Made by a program: the position numbers and the translations under genes | Shown here: in pieces, positions 1-10,568 of the stretch | How the letters are laid out: each line of letters begins with the position of its first letter | How positions within the stretch are numbered: the first letter of the stretch is position 1 | Origin: Eukaryota sp. TZLM1-RC | Lineage: Eukaryota > Metamonada: BaSk clade | DNA length: 64,000 bases | Assembly: GCA_040285825.1 (NCBI GenBank) | Contig: JAUPSS010000004.1 | Coordinates: 992,001 to 1,056,000, forward strand | Direction of reading: 5' to 3' | The notes under the pieces: generated by a model | Told to the model about the DNA's origin: nothing | What the model saw: only the letters and a program-made list of their open reading frames with translations | Databases searched by the model: none

Positions 1-289
1 TTTGTATAAGTTGAAATAAAAACATTGACCTGTTGTAAACAATATGAGTTAGTAAGTTTAACAATTTTAATTAACCATGTTTTGCTTTTTGAAAAACATT
101 TCGAAGTACCAGATCTCAATTTAAATTTAAGTGATCATTTGATATAGTTTCACTTCATTGGTTTTTATATGCTGGTTAATCATCATTTTTTATTTAACAA
201 TATTTGATTAAAACTGAAAATAAATAAATGTAACATAAAAAACCAAAATTATTTATTGAATAGACCACAGTACTTTAAAATCTTCTACT
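1..289. other. 3' flank module of Sel1 locus, no gene
   Basis: No gene is visible. The sequence is AT-rich and lies just 3' (minus strand) of a Sel1 gene stop. The same module recurs almost unchanged at 11,174-11,456 and in diverged form before 25,904, 40,937, 49,878 and 57,926, always next to a Sel1 stop. Its conservation fits a 3' UTR plus downstream flank that travels with the gene. Confidence 0.7.
252..257 (-). terminator. AATAAA polyadenylation signal
   Basis: AATAAA on the minus strand, 33 nt after the Sel1 stop codon at 290-292. The signal and its spacing are kept at the other Sel1 loci in the window. Confidence 0.55.
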
Positions 290-1082
290 TCATGATCGTC
301 TGGCAAGCTGCCTTTTGCAATCTTCTATCCTATCAGCAGCATCTTCATCACCAGCGTTCTTGGCCTTTTCGTACCATTTGATAGCTTGGCGACCGTTTTT
401 AGGTACACCGTAACCGTCTTCATAACAAACACCTAAATTTAATATTCCGTACTTATTACCCAATTCAGCAGCTTTTTGGTAATAAAACACGGCTTGAGAA
501 TAGTCTTGTTCAACACCAAGGCCTTGGTTATAACAGTAACCTAAACTACACATGGTATTAGCATTACCAGCATCAGCACCTTTTTTGAACCAATAAAAAG
601 CTTGTTGATGGTCTTGATCAACACCTTGACCATCTCTATAACAAACACCTAAATTAAACATAGCAACGCTGATACCAGCTTCAGCTGCCTTGCTATACCA
701 ATAAAAGGCTTGTTGGTAATCCTTTTCTACCCCATGACCATTTTCATAACAACAACCTAAACTATTCATAGCACCAGCATGACCAGCATCAGCAGCTTTT
801 TTGAACCAATAAAAAGCTGTTGATGGTCTTGATCAACACCTTTGCCATCTATATAACAATTACCTAAATTAAACATAGCAACACTATAACCAGCTTCAGC
901 TGCCTTGCTATACCAATAAAAACCTTGTTGGTAATCCTTTTCTGCGCCAAGATCATGGTTATAACAATACCCTAAACTATTCATAGCACCAGCATGACCA
1001 ACATCAGCAGCTTTTTTGAACCAATAAAAAGCTTGTTGATGGTCTTGATCAACACCTTCGCCATCTCTATAACAAACACCTC
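290..1082 (-). pseudogene. Sel1-repeat protein, frameshifted 3' part
   Basis: Sel1 repeats form alpha-alpha superhelices that bind proteins. Read from 1,082 leftwards the strand encodes about seven Sel1 units with the core CYRDG-GVDQDHQQAFYWFKK and a typical C-terminal cap (QAIKWYEKAKNAGDEDAADRI), ending at a TGA. The frame is broken near 825, where one base of a repeat seen intact elsewhere (AAAAAGCTT) is missing. The 5' end is replaced by a LINE-C fragment that joins out of frame at 1,082/1,083, right after a stop codon in the Sel1 frame. No start or kinase domain remains, so this looks like a decayed 3' portion, though the single-base break could be a read error. Confidence 0.8.
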
Positions 1083-1405
1083 TTTAATACACGATATTCC
1101 TGCAGTTTGTGCCATATTAACAACAGTGTCTCTAACAGCATCATGTAATGAAGAACGGTAATTTATCAATTTAGAGCAATTCAGAGCATGGCGCAAAGTG
1201 ATTGAGGTGAACTCGAACAAATACATTTTTCTTTTGATAATAATTGATTAATGGGGATATTCAAATATAATCTCATTTTTGTTACAAACGCTTCATTAGT
1301 GGTGAACATTTTACATCCCAGTAATTGAGACAGAACTTGTGCTTTGTTACAATTGGAAATTTTGGGTCTCTGTTGAAATAAAAAAAATAAAACAATTAAA
1401 AACAA
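1083..1405 (-). mobile_element. LINE-C fragment (zinc finger and start of endonuclease)
   Basis: The minus strand encodes a piece that aligns with the C-terminal third of LINE-A and LINE-B: a conserved F-x3-MRLYL segment, a C-x-C...H-x3-C zinc motif (KCICSS then RHALNC), and YRSSLHDAVRDTV, matching FRSKVHDAVRDQL of LINE-A. It is cut at ISCIKE where the Sel1 repeats begin. A one-base shift separates the zinc cysteines from the RHALNC part. The segment 1,083-1,305 is an inverted partner of 4,424-4,640. It is a third LINE family here, seen only as fragments. Confidence 0.7.
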
Positions 1406-1429
1406 AAATATTTAATGAACTAAAAAATG

Positions 1430-1980
1430 ACTGAAATATGACAACGTTCTAATCTTGCGCTAGCAACTGGATGAGCAGCATTTTTAGACTTTTGGTTAGA
1501 ATTTAATAGCTTTGTGAAGGTCTTTAGGTACACCTTTACCAAATTCATAACAGAAACCTGTGTTGAGCAATCCATGTGTCCCAATTCGGCTGCTTTTTGG
1601 AACCATAAAACCGCCTGAGAAAAGTCCTGGTGAACACAGCTACAATTGTCATGATAAATGTCTAAATGATACATACAACAGGGTAACCAGCATCAGCAGC
1701 TTCATGGTACCAAATAAAAGACTGAAGGTATTGTTTTTTCCTGTACCACCTTAAACCTTTTGCATCATTTCTTTAGCGGTGCAGCCGCTACAAATCAGAT
1801 TTATTTGTTGCTCCTGCCCATTCACGAATCGGGTTAATACATCGATTCTAGAACAAAGATGAGATAATTGTTGAGTTTATTCTTGATTTCGTAATTTAAA
1901 TTCTTCGTTTGTCTGTTTTATACCAATGTTAACTTCGCAAAAAGTTTGCTATTTTTGATTCAAGGTTTAATTGTTTGGGT
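1430..1980 (-). pseudogene. Decayed coiled-coil/Sel1 gene
   Basis: Two Sel1-like units are readable (HQDFSQAVLWFQKAAELGHM, then in another frame a GVPKDLHKAI-like cap), with frame changes. Upstream, 1,760-1,980 reads as a degraded coiled-coil linker on the minus strand (NEEFKLRNQE, a stop, then TQQLSHLCSRIDVLTRF and CSGCTAKEMMQKV). The order coiled coil then Sel1 matches the intact family members, but the sequence is far more diverged, so this is an older relic. Function is lost. Confidence 0.6.
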
Positions 1981-2047
1981 TTTTAAGCGCAAATGTGACA
2001 ATTTTGTTTTCTAATTGGATTGAATTAATTAACTGAAGGCAATTTCT

Positions 2048-2266
2048 TTAAATTTTTTCTTTGAAAAACTTTTGCTTTCTTACAACACTTCTACTGATTT
2101 CTTTGTGCGGTCGAAAGTTGCTGAAATCATCACCCGAAAGTCCAATAGCAAAAGGATTTGTTCTGAATGTATTGCATTGAGCACCTCCACCAAATAAAGA
2201 TGTAGTAAATTGAGTGTTTAAAGGGTTAAGAAAGGACAAATGTTGAGAAAACAAAATACCAAACAT
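2048..2266 (-). CDS. Hypothetical small ORF with an NPF motif
   Basis: A 72-codon ORF, unrecognised. It contains FGGGAQCN and a TNPF tetrapeptide; the tail of the neighbouring Sel1 fragment (2,344-2,601) also has FGPTATGHTNPF, so the two may be diverged copies of the same C-terminal tail. NPF is the core of EH-domain ligands, but nothing else supports that role. An identical ORF lies at 13,222-13,440, as expected from the duplication, so its persistence is not evidence of selection. Confidence 0.25.
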   Translation of the reverse strand: MFGILFSQHLSFLNPLNTQFTTSLFGGGAQCNTFRTNPFAIGLSGDDFSNFRPHKEISRSVVRKQKFFKEKI

Positions 2267-2343
2267 ATTATTTTTTTACAAGTTAAAGGATAATTAATCT
2301 ATAATTAATTTATCTTATTTTGTCATTCTCTATAAAAGGAAAA

Positions 2344-2601
2344 TTAAAGAATGGAGGTAGGTAAACTTCCACTAAATGGATTTGTGTGACCAGTAGCGGT
2401 AGGACCAAAAGAGCTAACTTTGGTTTCAGCATCTAGAAGACCAAGTTGTCTTTTACAATCTTCTATCCCTTCAGCAGCTTTAGAAAAACCAGCATCTTTG
2501 GCCTTTTCGTACCATTTAATAGCTTGGTAAAGGTCTTTAGGTACACCACAACCGTGTTCATAGCAAGGACCTAAATTGATCATTCCAACCGCTTGACCCA
2601 A
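2344..2601 (-). pseudogene. Sel1 C-terminal fragment with extra tail
   Basis: Encodes one Sel1 unit (CYEHGCGVPKDLYQAIKWYE) and the C-terminal cap, followed by a tail (LLDAETKVSSFGPTATGHTN...) not seen on other family members. There is no upstream array in frame: beyond 2,601 the sequence is non-coding up to the LINE-A-like tail at 2,697. Best read as a displaced 3' end of a Sel1 gene. Confidence 0.55.
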
Positions 2602-2696
2602 GTTTTGAAAAACAAAACTTAAAGTATACAGTTCAATGTTGAAAATTCAATAAACCATTGCTGTAAGTGTAAGAGTTTCGTTATTTTTTTATTATT

Positions 2697-3216
2697 AATT
2701 TTATTAAAAACCCATAAATCAACATCTAAATAATCCATCTCTCCCAAAACAAAAAGACTAGATGCAACTAGTATCGTTATTGATACGATTAACTGAGACT
2801 GATAAGAAGTTCCTAGTTTCGTAATGTCAAAGGTCAGGTTCTCTATTATGTTGGGGAAGATTCAACAAGTGTGGTTCAATACATAGATCATTTGTTCGTA
2901 AAAATATAACAAACTCGAAAGTGAAAATGATTTGTCTTGAAGGTGAAAATACGCTCTTCTACAATCAAATCATCATTAATTAATTTGCTCTTGTAGTTTT
3001 TGTAAGAATTCAAATGTATTGACACTGATATGGAAAAAGAACATTGTAGTATTTCCCTTTGGAGGGTTTGTCAATGTTGGAGCAATCAGATAACCAAAAA
3101 GGCTTGTCAATAGGAAAATGTCACACAAGTTGAATAACACCCGATGTATTCAATCGTTTTTCAAATAACCCTTTGTGTAGCATTTTATTGGTAACAATTT
3201 GGAAAAACTAAACCCT
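2697..3216 (-). repeat. Repeat R (520 bp) with LINE-A-like 3' end, copy 1
   Basis: One of five copies of a 520-bp module that lies directly 3' of a Sel1 stop codon. Its distal 75 bp (2,697-2,770) encode, on the minus strand, VASSLFVLGEMDYLDVDL, the C-terminus of a LINE-A relative followed by its stop region. The other 445 bp are unlike any LINE here; in the copy at 33,338 they hold an 83-codon ORF of unknown nature, broken here. The module may be the 3' UTR of the Sel1 genes with a LINE tail captured in it. Confidence 0.7.
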
Positions 3217-4389
3217 TCATAACCAAACATATTGATCTGACAATTCTTTCCTACAACTTTCTATCCTTTTAGCAGCTTTTGGATGACCAACATCTTTGGC
3301 CTTGTCGTACCATTCAATAGCTTGGTGAAGGGCTTTAGGTACACCGTAACCGTGTTCATAACATTTACCTAAATTGAACATTCCATACTCATGGCCCAAT
3401 TCAGCAGCTTTTTGGTAATAAAACACTGCTTGAGAATAGTCTTGTTTAACAAAACGAGCAAGGCGAAAACATTGACCTAAATTATTCATAGCACCAGCAT
3501 GACCAGCATCAGCACCTTTTTTGAAACAATAAAAAGCTTGTTGATGGTCTTGGTCAACACCTTCGCCATCTCTATAACAACATCCTAAATTAAACATAGC
3601 TCTACTATTACCAGCTTCAGCTGCTTTGATATACCAATGAAAGGCTTGTTGGTAATTCTTTTCGACACCAAGGCCATGGTCATAACAATAACCTAAATTA
3701 ATCATAGCTGATGAATTACCAGCTTCAGCAGCTCTTCTCGACCAATAAACTGCTTCTTGGTAGTGTTTATCATTGTAAAATTGTTTTGCTTTTTCAAACA
3801 TTTGTTGAGGCGTATCACCATCACTTGACTCAACTTCTAAATTTTCAAACCCACTCTTCAAATTTTGGTCACGATCACTACCTTCTTGATCCTCATTAGA
3901 AGATCTATCATCAGCTAATTTTTGGTTGGGATTACCGAAATTCTGATTGTTTGTAATATTATTATGGTAAACTTGAATTGAATTAATTTGTTCTTTTAAT
4001 CCCTTTTCTTTTTGAGAAAGTTCGTCTATTTTGGAATTTGAATCGTCAATTTCTATTCTCAAATCATTGATTAATTGATCTCTATTATTGATTTCTTGAT
4101 CCTTTTCGACCAACGTTTGGCTTAATTCTTGATTTCTAGAGACAAGATTAAAGTTCTGAAGTGTAAATTCTTGGTTTAATTCATCAGAATTAGATTGAGC
4201 CTGGTGTAAACTTTGATTTTCTTGAGTTAATTCTTGCATTGTCTGATTTAAATCAATATTTGATTTTCGGAAAATTTCATTTTCTAGGCTCAAATCCTCA
4301 ATAATTTGGTCTTTTTCAGCACAATTCTGACAATTTTGCCTTACATTGGGACTAAATTCATTTATCAAAGGCAAATCATTATAAATCAT
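3217..4389 (-). CDS. Coiled-coil Sel1-repeat protein, kinase-less
   Basis: Intact 390-codon gene, likely a cytosolic scaffold; partner unknown. Residues about 10-25 hold a small Cys pair (RQNCQNCAEKD), about 25-150 an E/Q/N-rich coiled coil rich in Leu heptads, about 165-205 an acidic linker (SSNEDQEGSDRDQN), and 205-385 about five Sel1 units plus the cap ending SCRKELSDQYVWL. From LPLINE onwards it matches the linker after the kinase domain of the gene at 33,857-36,465, so it is a kinase-less paralogue. The ATG chosen (MIYNDLPLINE) and its upstream 35 bp are shared with the genes ending at 15,562, 32,398 and 51,055, which suggests a real alternative 5' end rather than random truncation. No signal peptide or membrane segment. 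Confidence 0.8.
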   Translation of the reverse strand: MIYNDLPLINEFSPNVRQNCQNCAEKDQIIEDLSLENEIFRKSNIDLNQTMQELTQENQSLHQAQSNSDELNQEFTLQNFNLVSRNQELSQTLVEKDQEINNRDQLINDLRIEIDDSNSKIDELSQKEKGLKEQINSIQVYHNNITNNQNFGNPNQKLADDRSSNEDQEGSDRDQNLKSGFENLEVESSDGDTPQQMFEKAKQFYNDKHYQEAVYWSRRAAEAGNSSAMINLGYCYDHGLGVEKNYQQAFHWYIKAAEAGNSRAMFNLGCCYRDGEGVDQDHQQAFYCFKKGADAGHAGAMNNLGQCFRLARFVKQDYSQAVFYYQKAAELGHEYGMFNLGKCYEHGYGVPKALHQAIEWYDKAKDVGHPKAAKRIESCRKELSDQYVWL

Positions 4390-4423
4390 TGCAAATCATT
4401 GTACCACGAAGATTTGGATTGTG

Positions 4424-5127
4424 TGCCACTAATGAAGCATTTGTAACAAAAATGAGATTATATTTGAACATCCTCATTAACCAATTATTATCAAAAGAAA
4501 ATTGTATTTGTTCGAATTCACCTCAACTCACTTTGCGCCATGCTCTAAATTGATAACTTATCGTTCCTCATTACATGATGCTGTTAGAGACACTGTTTTC
4601 AATATGGCACAAACTGCAAGGATATCGTGCATCAAAGAGCCCCTGCTAAAGGAAACACTATCTCTGAATAATTTTGGTTCTGATGATAGAGAAGATGTAT
4701 ACTGTGATTGGATTGATAATTCTGAAGCTATTGTTGACTTTGTCTCATGCTATGTTGCAAACGATACTTTGGTTCACAGAAGAAAACTTAATCCTGTGGC
4801 TGCTCTGGATTTTAAAGCAAAAGAAAAACTTAGAAAATATGATAAAGAAATTGAAGATGCAAATGTCGATAGAAATACACAGCTGGTTTTTATTGCTTTC
4901 CCATTTTCGATAAATGGAAGATTATCAGTTGAAGCAGAAACTTTTTTGGATGACTTCCAAAAAATGGTGAAAGAAAAAACAATGAAAAGATTTGTTATTC
5001 TTTATGGCACTTTCGGATTCAATTTGCCATTATTAATAGCTTACCTCGGTTTTTCAATCGAATTAGAGAAGCTTTAGCTGTACAGCAAGCAGATCAAGAT
5101 TATGTAGAGAAAATCTTGGTTCAATGA
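4424..5127 (+). mobile_element. LINE-C fragment, C-terminal endonuclease region
   Basis: A 5'-truncated LINE-C copy beginning abruptly 35 bp upstream of the Sel1 gene. The main ORF (4,502-5,077) encodes YRSSLHDAVRDTVFNMAQTA and a probable PD-(D/E)XK nuclease (REDVYCDWIDNSEAIVDF, later KAKEKLRKYDKE), co-linear with RGDVIIPGLDGSFILLDV of LINE-A. Near 5,010 the homology changes frame and continues as FFNRIREALAVQQADQDYV to a TGA at 5,125-5,127. No RT remains, so it cannot be mobile. Two near-identical copies lie at 15,597 and 32,432. Confidence 0.75.
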
Positions 5128-5219
5128 TAGTCGTCACATTAGTTATGATTTAATTTAATCAAGTGTGCAAATTCAATAAATAAATAATTATAACGTTACA
5201 AGATACTGAATTAACCCAG

Positions 5220-5324
5220 GATACCGATTGAAAAACCGAGGTAATCTATGAATAATGGCAAATTGAATCCGAGAGCACCATAAAACAATATCAAATCTTT
5301 TCATTGTTTTTTGTTTACCCATTG
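5220..5324 (-). repeat. Inverted copy of LINE-C 3' coding end
   Basis: These 105 bp are the reverse complement (roughly 85-90% by eye) of 4,968-5,060 in the adjacent LINE-C, giving a potential hairpin with a loop of about 160 bp. The arrangement is kept in the copies at 16,393 and 33,230. Inversion during LINE insertion (twin priming) or two head-to-head insertions would explain it. Confidence 0.7.
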
Positions 5325-5327
5325 TTT

Positions 5328-5847
5328 AATTTTATTAAAAACCCATAAATCAACATCTAAATAATCCATCTCTCCCAAAACAAAAAGACTAGATGCAACT
5401 AGTATCGTTATTGATACGATTAACTGAGACTGATAAGAAGTTCCTAGTTTCGTAATGTCAAAGGTCAGGTTCTCTATTATGTTGGGGAAGATTCAACAAG
5501 TGTGGTTCAATACATAGATCATTTGTTCGTAAAAATATAACAAACTCGAAAGTGAAAATGATTTGTCTTGAAGGTGAAAATACGCTGTTCTACAATCAAA
5601 TCATCATTAATTAATTTGCTCTTGTAGTTTTTGTAAGAATTCAAATGTATTGACACTGATATGGAAAAAGAACATTGTAGTATTTCCCTTTGGAGGGTTT
5701 GTCACTGTTGGATCAATCAGATAACCAAAAAGGCTTGTCAATAGGAAAATGTCACACAAGTTGAATAACACCCGATGTATTCAATCGTTTTTCAAATAAC
5801 CCTTTGTGTAGCATTTTATTGGTAACAATTTGGAAAAACTAAACCCT
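5328..5847 (-). repeat. Repeat R, copy 2
   Basis: Second copy of the 520-bp module, almost identical to 2,697-3,216, again ending exactly at a Sel1 stop codon (5,848). The LINE-A-like tail is at 5,328-5,400. Confidence 0.75.
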
Positions 5848-6897
5848 TCATAACCAAACATATTGATCTGACAATTCTTTCCTACAACTTTCTATCCTTT
5901 TAGCAGCTTTTGGATGACCAACATCTTTGGCCTTGTCGTACCATTCAATAGCTTGGTGAAGGGCTTTAGGTAAACCGTAACCGTGTTCATAACATTTACC
6001 TAAATTGTATATTCCATACTCATTACCCAATTCAGCAGCTTTTTGGTAATAAAACACTGCTTGAGAATAGTCTTGTTTAACAAAACGAGCAAGGCGAAAA
6101 CATTGACCTAAATTATTCATAGCACCAGCATGACCAGCATCAGCACCTTTTTTGAACCAATAAAAAGCTTGTTGATGGTCTTGGTCAACACCTTTGCCAT
6201 CTCTATAACAACAACCTAATTCAACCATAGCACAAGCATTACCAGCATCAGCACCTTTTTTGAACCAATAAAAAGGTTGTTGATGGTCTTGATCAACACC
6301 TTTGCCATCTCTATAACAACAGCCTAATTCAACCAAAGCAAAATCATTACTAGCATCAGCACCTTTTTTGAACCAACGAAAAGCTTCTTGATGGTCTTGA
6401 CCGACACCTTTGCCATCTCTATAACAACAACCTAATTCAACCATAGCAAAATCATTACTAGCATCAGCACCTTTTTTGAACCAATGAAAAGCTTCTTGAT
6501 GGTCTTGACCGACACCTTTGCCATCTCTATAACAACAACCTAATTCAACCATAGCAAAATCATTACTAGCATCAGCACCTTTTTTGAACCAATGAAAAGC
6601 TTCTTGATGGTCTTGACCGACACCTTTGCCATCTCTATAACAACAGCCTAATTCAACCATAGCATAAGCATTACCAGCATCAGCACCTTTTTTGCACCAA
6701 TAAACAGCTTGTTGATGGTCTTGATCAACACCTTTGCCATCTCTATAACAACAGCCTAAATTACACATAGCATAAGCATTACCAGCATCAGCACCTTTTT
6801 TGAACCAATAAAAAGCTTGTTGATGGTCTTGATCAACACCTTTGCCATCTCTATAACAACAGCCTAATTCAACCATAGCATAAGCATTACCAGCATC
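5848..6897 (-). pseudogene. Sel1-repeat gene split by LINE-A, 3' part
   Basis: About ten Sel1 units in one open frame (unit core ELGCCYRDGKGVDQDHQ), then the cap ending SDQYVWL. The open frame continues to 6,948, but its first 14 codons (MLIYRFRIKLLLLK) are the 3' end of LINE-A, so that start is artificial. The gene's 5' part resumes beyond the element at 10,387. Three consecutive units carry SNDFA here against two in the duplicate at 17,021, showing recent unit turnover. Confidence 0.85.
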
Positions 6898-6909
6898 AGC
6901 ACCTTTTTT
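6898..6909. repeat. Target-site duplication of LINE-A, 3' side
   Basis: 12 bp, AAAAAAGGTGCT on the minus strand, coding KKGA in the Sel1 unit. The same 12 bp occur at 10,375-10,386 on the other side of the element. Confidence 0.85.
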
Positions 6910-9900
6910 TAGTAACAACAATTTTATTCTAAACCTATAAATCAACATCTAAAAAATCCATCTCTCCTAAAACAAAAACACTAGATGCAACTCTCTCATA
7001 GTGAGATCCAAGAGAAGGCAAAGCATCAGAAACCATCTTCAACATCCCCTTAAATATAGAAAACACAATTCTATTTTGCCAAAACAATCTGTTGAAATTT
7101 CTGCCAGTTCTTCTCTTTACAATCATTTCAAAATCATCCAAAAAACGTAAAGCAGTTGGTGCAAGTGGACCAAAAAGGGAAAATACAAATGGATACAAAT
7201 TGTATTTTGCATGCTGTAGACTGGCCAATTTGGACAAAGGTTCATGGTATTTTTTGAATTTAAAATTTTCAGCATTTGAAAGGGGATTATGAATTTCAGA
7301 ATTAACAAGCCTTTCATTTGAGGCATTACAAGGATCAACAGACATTACATCTAATAAAATGAAGCTTCCATCTAATCCAGGTATTATAACATCACCTCTA
7401 TTATTCTTATGAAAATCATCTTCAGCATCAAACAGATTTGACAACAGAGGTTCCAAGAAGGATTCAATTCTATGAGATTTACACATACAATATAACTGGT
7501 CTCTTACAGCATCATGAACCTTGCTTCTAAAAAGTAATAAAATGTTTACAATTTAACAAATGAGTAGTTGCAATTTCTCGAGAACATTTACAAATTAAAT
7601 TATGAGGTAAATTATCAGGCCAGATAAAGGAACGAAATCTCATATTCAGAGTCCAAGCAGAATCGGATAAGAGAGTACCATAAACTTGTGGAATTGTTGT
7701 TACTAAGGCAGAAGAAGTACTGTCACACATATCTTGTAAAAAGATTTGCAAAAGCGGGATTCTTTTTCTTGGCCAAGCCAAGTCTAACATCAAAATCCAA
7801 GCTTTCAAAAATCTTTGACAATTTTTGTTGAAGCTTTTTACAGCAAAACTGTAAATTAAATAGAGATCGGTTTGGAATTTCTTGAATTGATTGAGGAAAA
7901 CATTTGGTCCAAATTTGTGGCGGTAATTTTTCAAGTTCACAAGATAACTCATACAAATAGGGACTACAATTGGGGACTAACAGATGAGAATCATCAGGAA
8001 ATCTACGAGAAAATTCATAAATAAAATTTTTGCCACCACCCAAGAATGCTGATTGACACAAAATTGAAGATTTAGTAAAACCAATACCACCCAAATTTGC
8101 TGAAGAAAATAAATGGCTTTTCAACATTCCTGGTTCTACATCCAATAAATCAGCAAAAAATTCTGTTCTCAATGAATTAAAAGAACGACAAAAATCTAAT
8201 GCTATGGAAGGAGCACAAGATCTCAAAATGTGGGTTATTTTCCCAGTGTAGCAAATTTTAAGCATGAAAAATTTAATATGCTTTTCTATATCTAAAGAAG
8301 AAATTGAATCAAGTTCAATTTTAATTTTTTCCAAAATAACTTGCAATTCATTCTGAATTTGAGGCACATTTCCTAACCAACAACCAAGGAACTTAAAAGC
8401 ATCACTACTATCGTTAGTAAAAGGGACAATAGAATCGTTTATCACGAGGTCTTGAGCAGAAGAGCCAATCAGAAGGCATTTGCTGGCATTAAGATGAAGC
8501 CCAATATTTTCATATGATTCGGCAATTTCTTGAGCAACCAATTCTAGTAAATCAAATGAACCAATCAAGGATATATCATCCATATAAGCAACTATTTTTA
8601 TAGAAGGGTATTTTTGCTTAATGATATTTAAAGTTTTGTGAATAGCTAAACAAAACAATAATGGGCCTAAAGGATCTCCCTGCTTCACTCCAGAAGATGA
8701 TTTAAGACCAAATGAATTAAAAATTAAATCTGATTCTTTCCCATAAAAATGGTAGAAAAAACTCGATAGCTCAGGAAAATCAGATTTAATAACTTCAAAA
8801 ATTGCTTCTCGCTTTACAGAATTAAAAGCATTTTTAAAGTCGAGATTAAAAATAAAATTATTTTCCTCTGCATTAAAAAAGGTATCAGAGGCAATAGCAG
8901 CAACAGAAGCACCATCAATTGTTTTTGATTCTAAATTGATGAGGATTCAAAAATGTAGAAGCTTTGTCTTTGACACGATCGAAGACAATTGATGCCAGCT
9001 AACGAGATAGAGATTCACCAACAGCAATTGGTCGTATTCCATCAGGATTGATTCCGTTTCCAGGCTTTACTAAAGCAATCAGACGTGCTGCGAGTAATTC
9101 AAATGGAGGATTATTTTTCAAAACAATCAATTGTTGAAAATAGTGGGCTAGATCATCAGCAATTTCGGGAGCACTGGAACACGCTATTTTTAACAGATCA
9201 AAAGAAATTCCAGATGGGCCTGCTGCTTTCCCCTTTGGCAATTTTTGAATAGCTTTAAGAACTTCAATTGCAGTAATAGGATTGTCAATCCAAAAGGACA
9301 CACTTCAGGCTTGCTGCACTTGAAATTTTCTTGAGGATGCAACTTTTGAAGTTTTTCAAGGGTATCAGAGTTTGCATCAGCCAAAGAAGAGGAAAACAAA
9401 GACTGCTTTGCGGCACCATAACGACCACGTAAGCACAATTTACGGCAAATTTTTGATTTTACAATTTTTCTATTTCCAAATTTTTTTCTTAAAACAATTT
9501 TTGTTTTTTCTAGCAAAATATTTCCAGAAGGATGAAATATTCCACTTATTATTTTTCAATTCAGAAGTAAAATTTCTCATTTCCATTGAGAAGGGGATTG
9601 TGCTTGCGGGACTTATTTCTACTGGAATCCGGATCGGGGGTCTTACGGTATCAACGGCTTTACAATTCGTACAAAACAGAAGTTTTCGACCATTTCGTGA
9701 ATCTGCAACATCTTTTTTGCAAAATGGACAACAAAAATTACTGTTTTCAGAACGGGAAGAAGAGGGAACACTAGAAGCATTTAACTGTTGATCGTCAGAA
9801 ACATTATTTTCAGCACCTTTCACAACGGCAACAGCTGGAACAGAACATTTGAAAATTTGTTGAGCAGATTTTAATTCAAATTCTCTTTTTTGTTTCTCAG

Positions 9901-10374
9901 GGCACGTTCTCGAATTATGACCACTGATACCACAAATCGAACATTTTTTAGAACCTTTTAATGGCAGTGGTTTCATTTTTTCAGTTCTTTCAATTTTGTC
10001 AAAAGTAGAAATAGACTTTTGACTTTTTGCAGTTTCAGCTGGAGAAAACAAATTTCGAGAAACGGAGTTGTTAATAGAACGCGCAACAGAACGCAAGGAA
10101 CGTAATGGTGGTTTTTCTGTGTTTTTCTGGTACAATGATCAGTTTTTGAATGAAAATTTTTTTGAGATGAATTTCGAGCATAGCTTGTATTGTGGGGAGA
10201 GTGGGGAGGTGGAGTGGATGAGCTTGATCTGACTGGTAGAATCTTTGCTTGGGCGTTCCAATCAGTATCAGAGTCACTATCAGCCAAAGGCATCGTTTTG
10301 ACAGAGAAACAGTACGACTTTGACGCCTTGACAGAAAGTGAAATATGAAAGGGTTGACTAAGGGAGGGAGAAAA
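6910..10374 (-). mobile_element. LINE-A1, full-length non-LTR retrotransposon
   Basis: A complete 3.46-kb element inserted in a Sel1 unit and bounded by 12-bp duplications. It has a short 5' leader (about 80 bp), one long ORF and a 40-bp 3' UTR without a clear poly(A) tail; the A-tract at its 3' edge belongs to the target. Of the three minus-strand LINE-A copies only this one lacks the nested LINE-B, so it preserves the empty site at 8,756-8,767. Confidence 0.9.
6935..10293 (-). pseudogene. LINE-A polyprotein: zinc knuckle, RT, endonuclease
   Basis: One ORF of about 1,120 codons from ATG 10,293 (MPLADSDSDTDW) to TAG 6,935. In order: a CCHC knuckle (CSICGISGHNSRTC), a second Cys motif (CPFCKKD ... 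CTNC), the RT with IRPIAVGE, FNLDFKNAFNSV, SSGVKQGDPLGP and the catalytic AYMDDISL, a C-x-C...H-x3-C motif (CKCSREIATTHLLNC), and a likely restriction-like endonuclease (RGDV ... ILLDV, then KFKKYHE). This order after the RT is known from R2-like endonuclease-encoding LINEs; the clade assignment is inference. It is dead: TAG 8,999-9,001 replaces a Leu/Phe codon before LASIVFD, and there are frame breaks near 7,535, 7,740, 8,935 and 10,125, mostly in homopolymers. Confidence 0.88.
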
Positions 10375-10386
10375 AGCACCTTTTTT
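10375..10386. repeat. Target-site duplication of LINE-A, 5' side
   Basis: Second copy of the 12-bp AAAAAAGGTGCT (minus strand). Confidence 0.85.
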
Positions 10387-10496
10387 GAACCAATAAAATG
10401 CTTGTTGATGGTCTAGATCGACACCATGACCATCTCTATAACAACAACCTAAACTTAACATACCTACTCTATTACCAGCTTCAGCAGCTCTACTTC
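10387..10496 (-). pseudogene. Sel1 gene split by LINE-A, 5' part
   Basis: Encodes RAAEAGNRVGMLSLGCC and one full unit up to AFYWFKKGA, where LINE-A enters. A TGA precedes the homology, so the true 5' end of this gene (coiled coil, kinase) has been lost. The frame runs open into the LINE-A leader. Confidence 0.8.
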
Positions 10497-10568
10497 AACA
10501 TTGTATAATTATCATTTATTATTGGTAGAATCTCAATACCACAACTTGAATGATTATTTTTAAAACCA

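Noticed and set aside
2775-2800. Short palindrome GTATCGTTATTGATAC in repeat R as a hairpin terminator or regulatory site.
   Set aside because: Stem of only 5-6 bp in AT-rich DNA; not above chance.
4502-5077. Independent host gene of 191 codons.
   Set aside because: Co-linear with the C-terminal endonuclease region of LINE-A and LINE-B, hence a LINE fragment.
7092-7338. ORFs 7,092-7,292 (+) and 7,123-7,338 (-) and their copies near 18,300 and 42,300.
   Set aside because: They are shadows of the LINE-A endonuclease frame.
9372-9791. 139-codon plus-strand ORF opposite LINE-A (also at 23,796).
   Set aside because: Antisense shadow of the LINE-A N-terminal region; its conservation is due to duplication.
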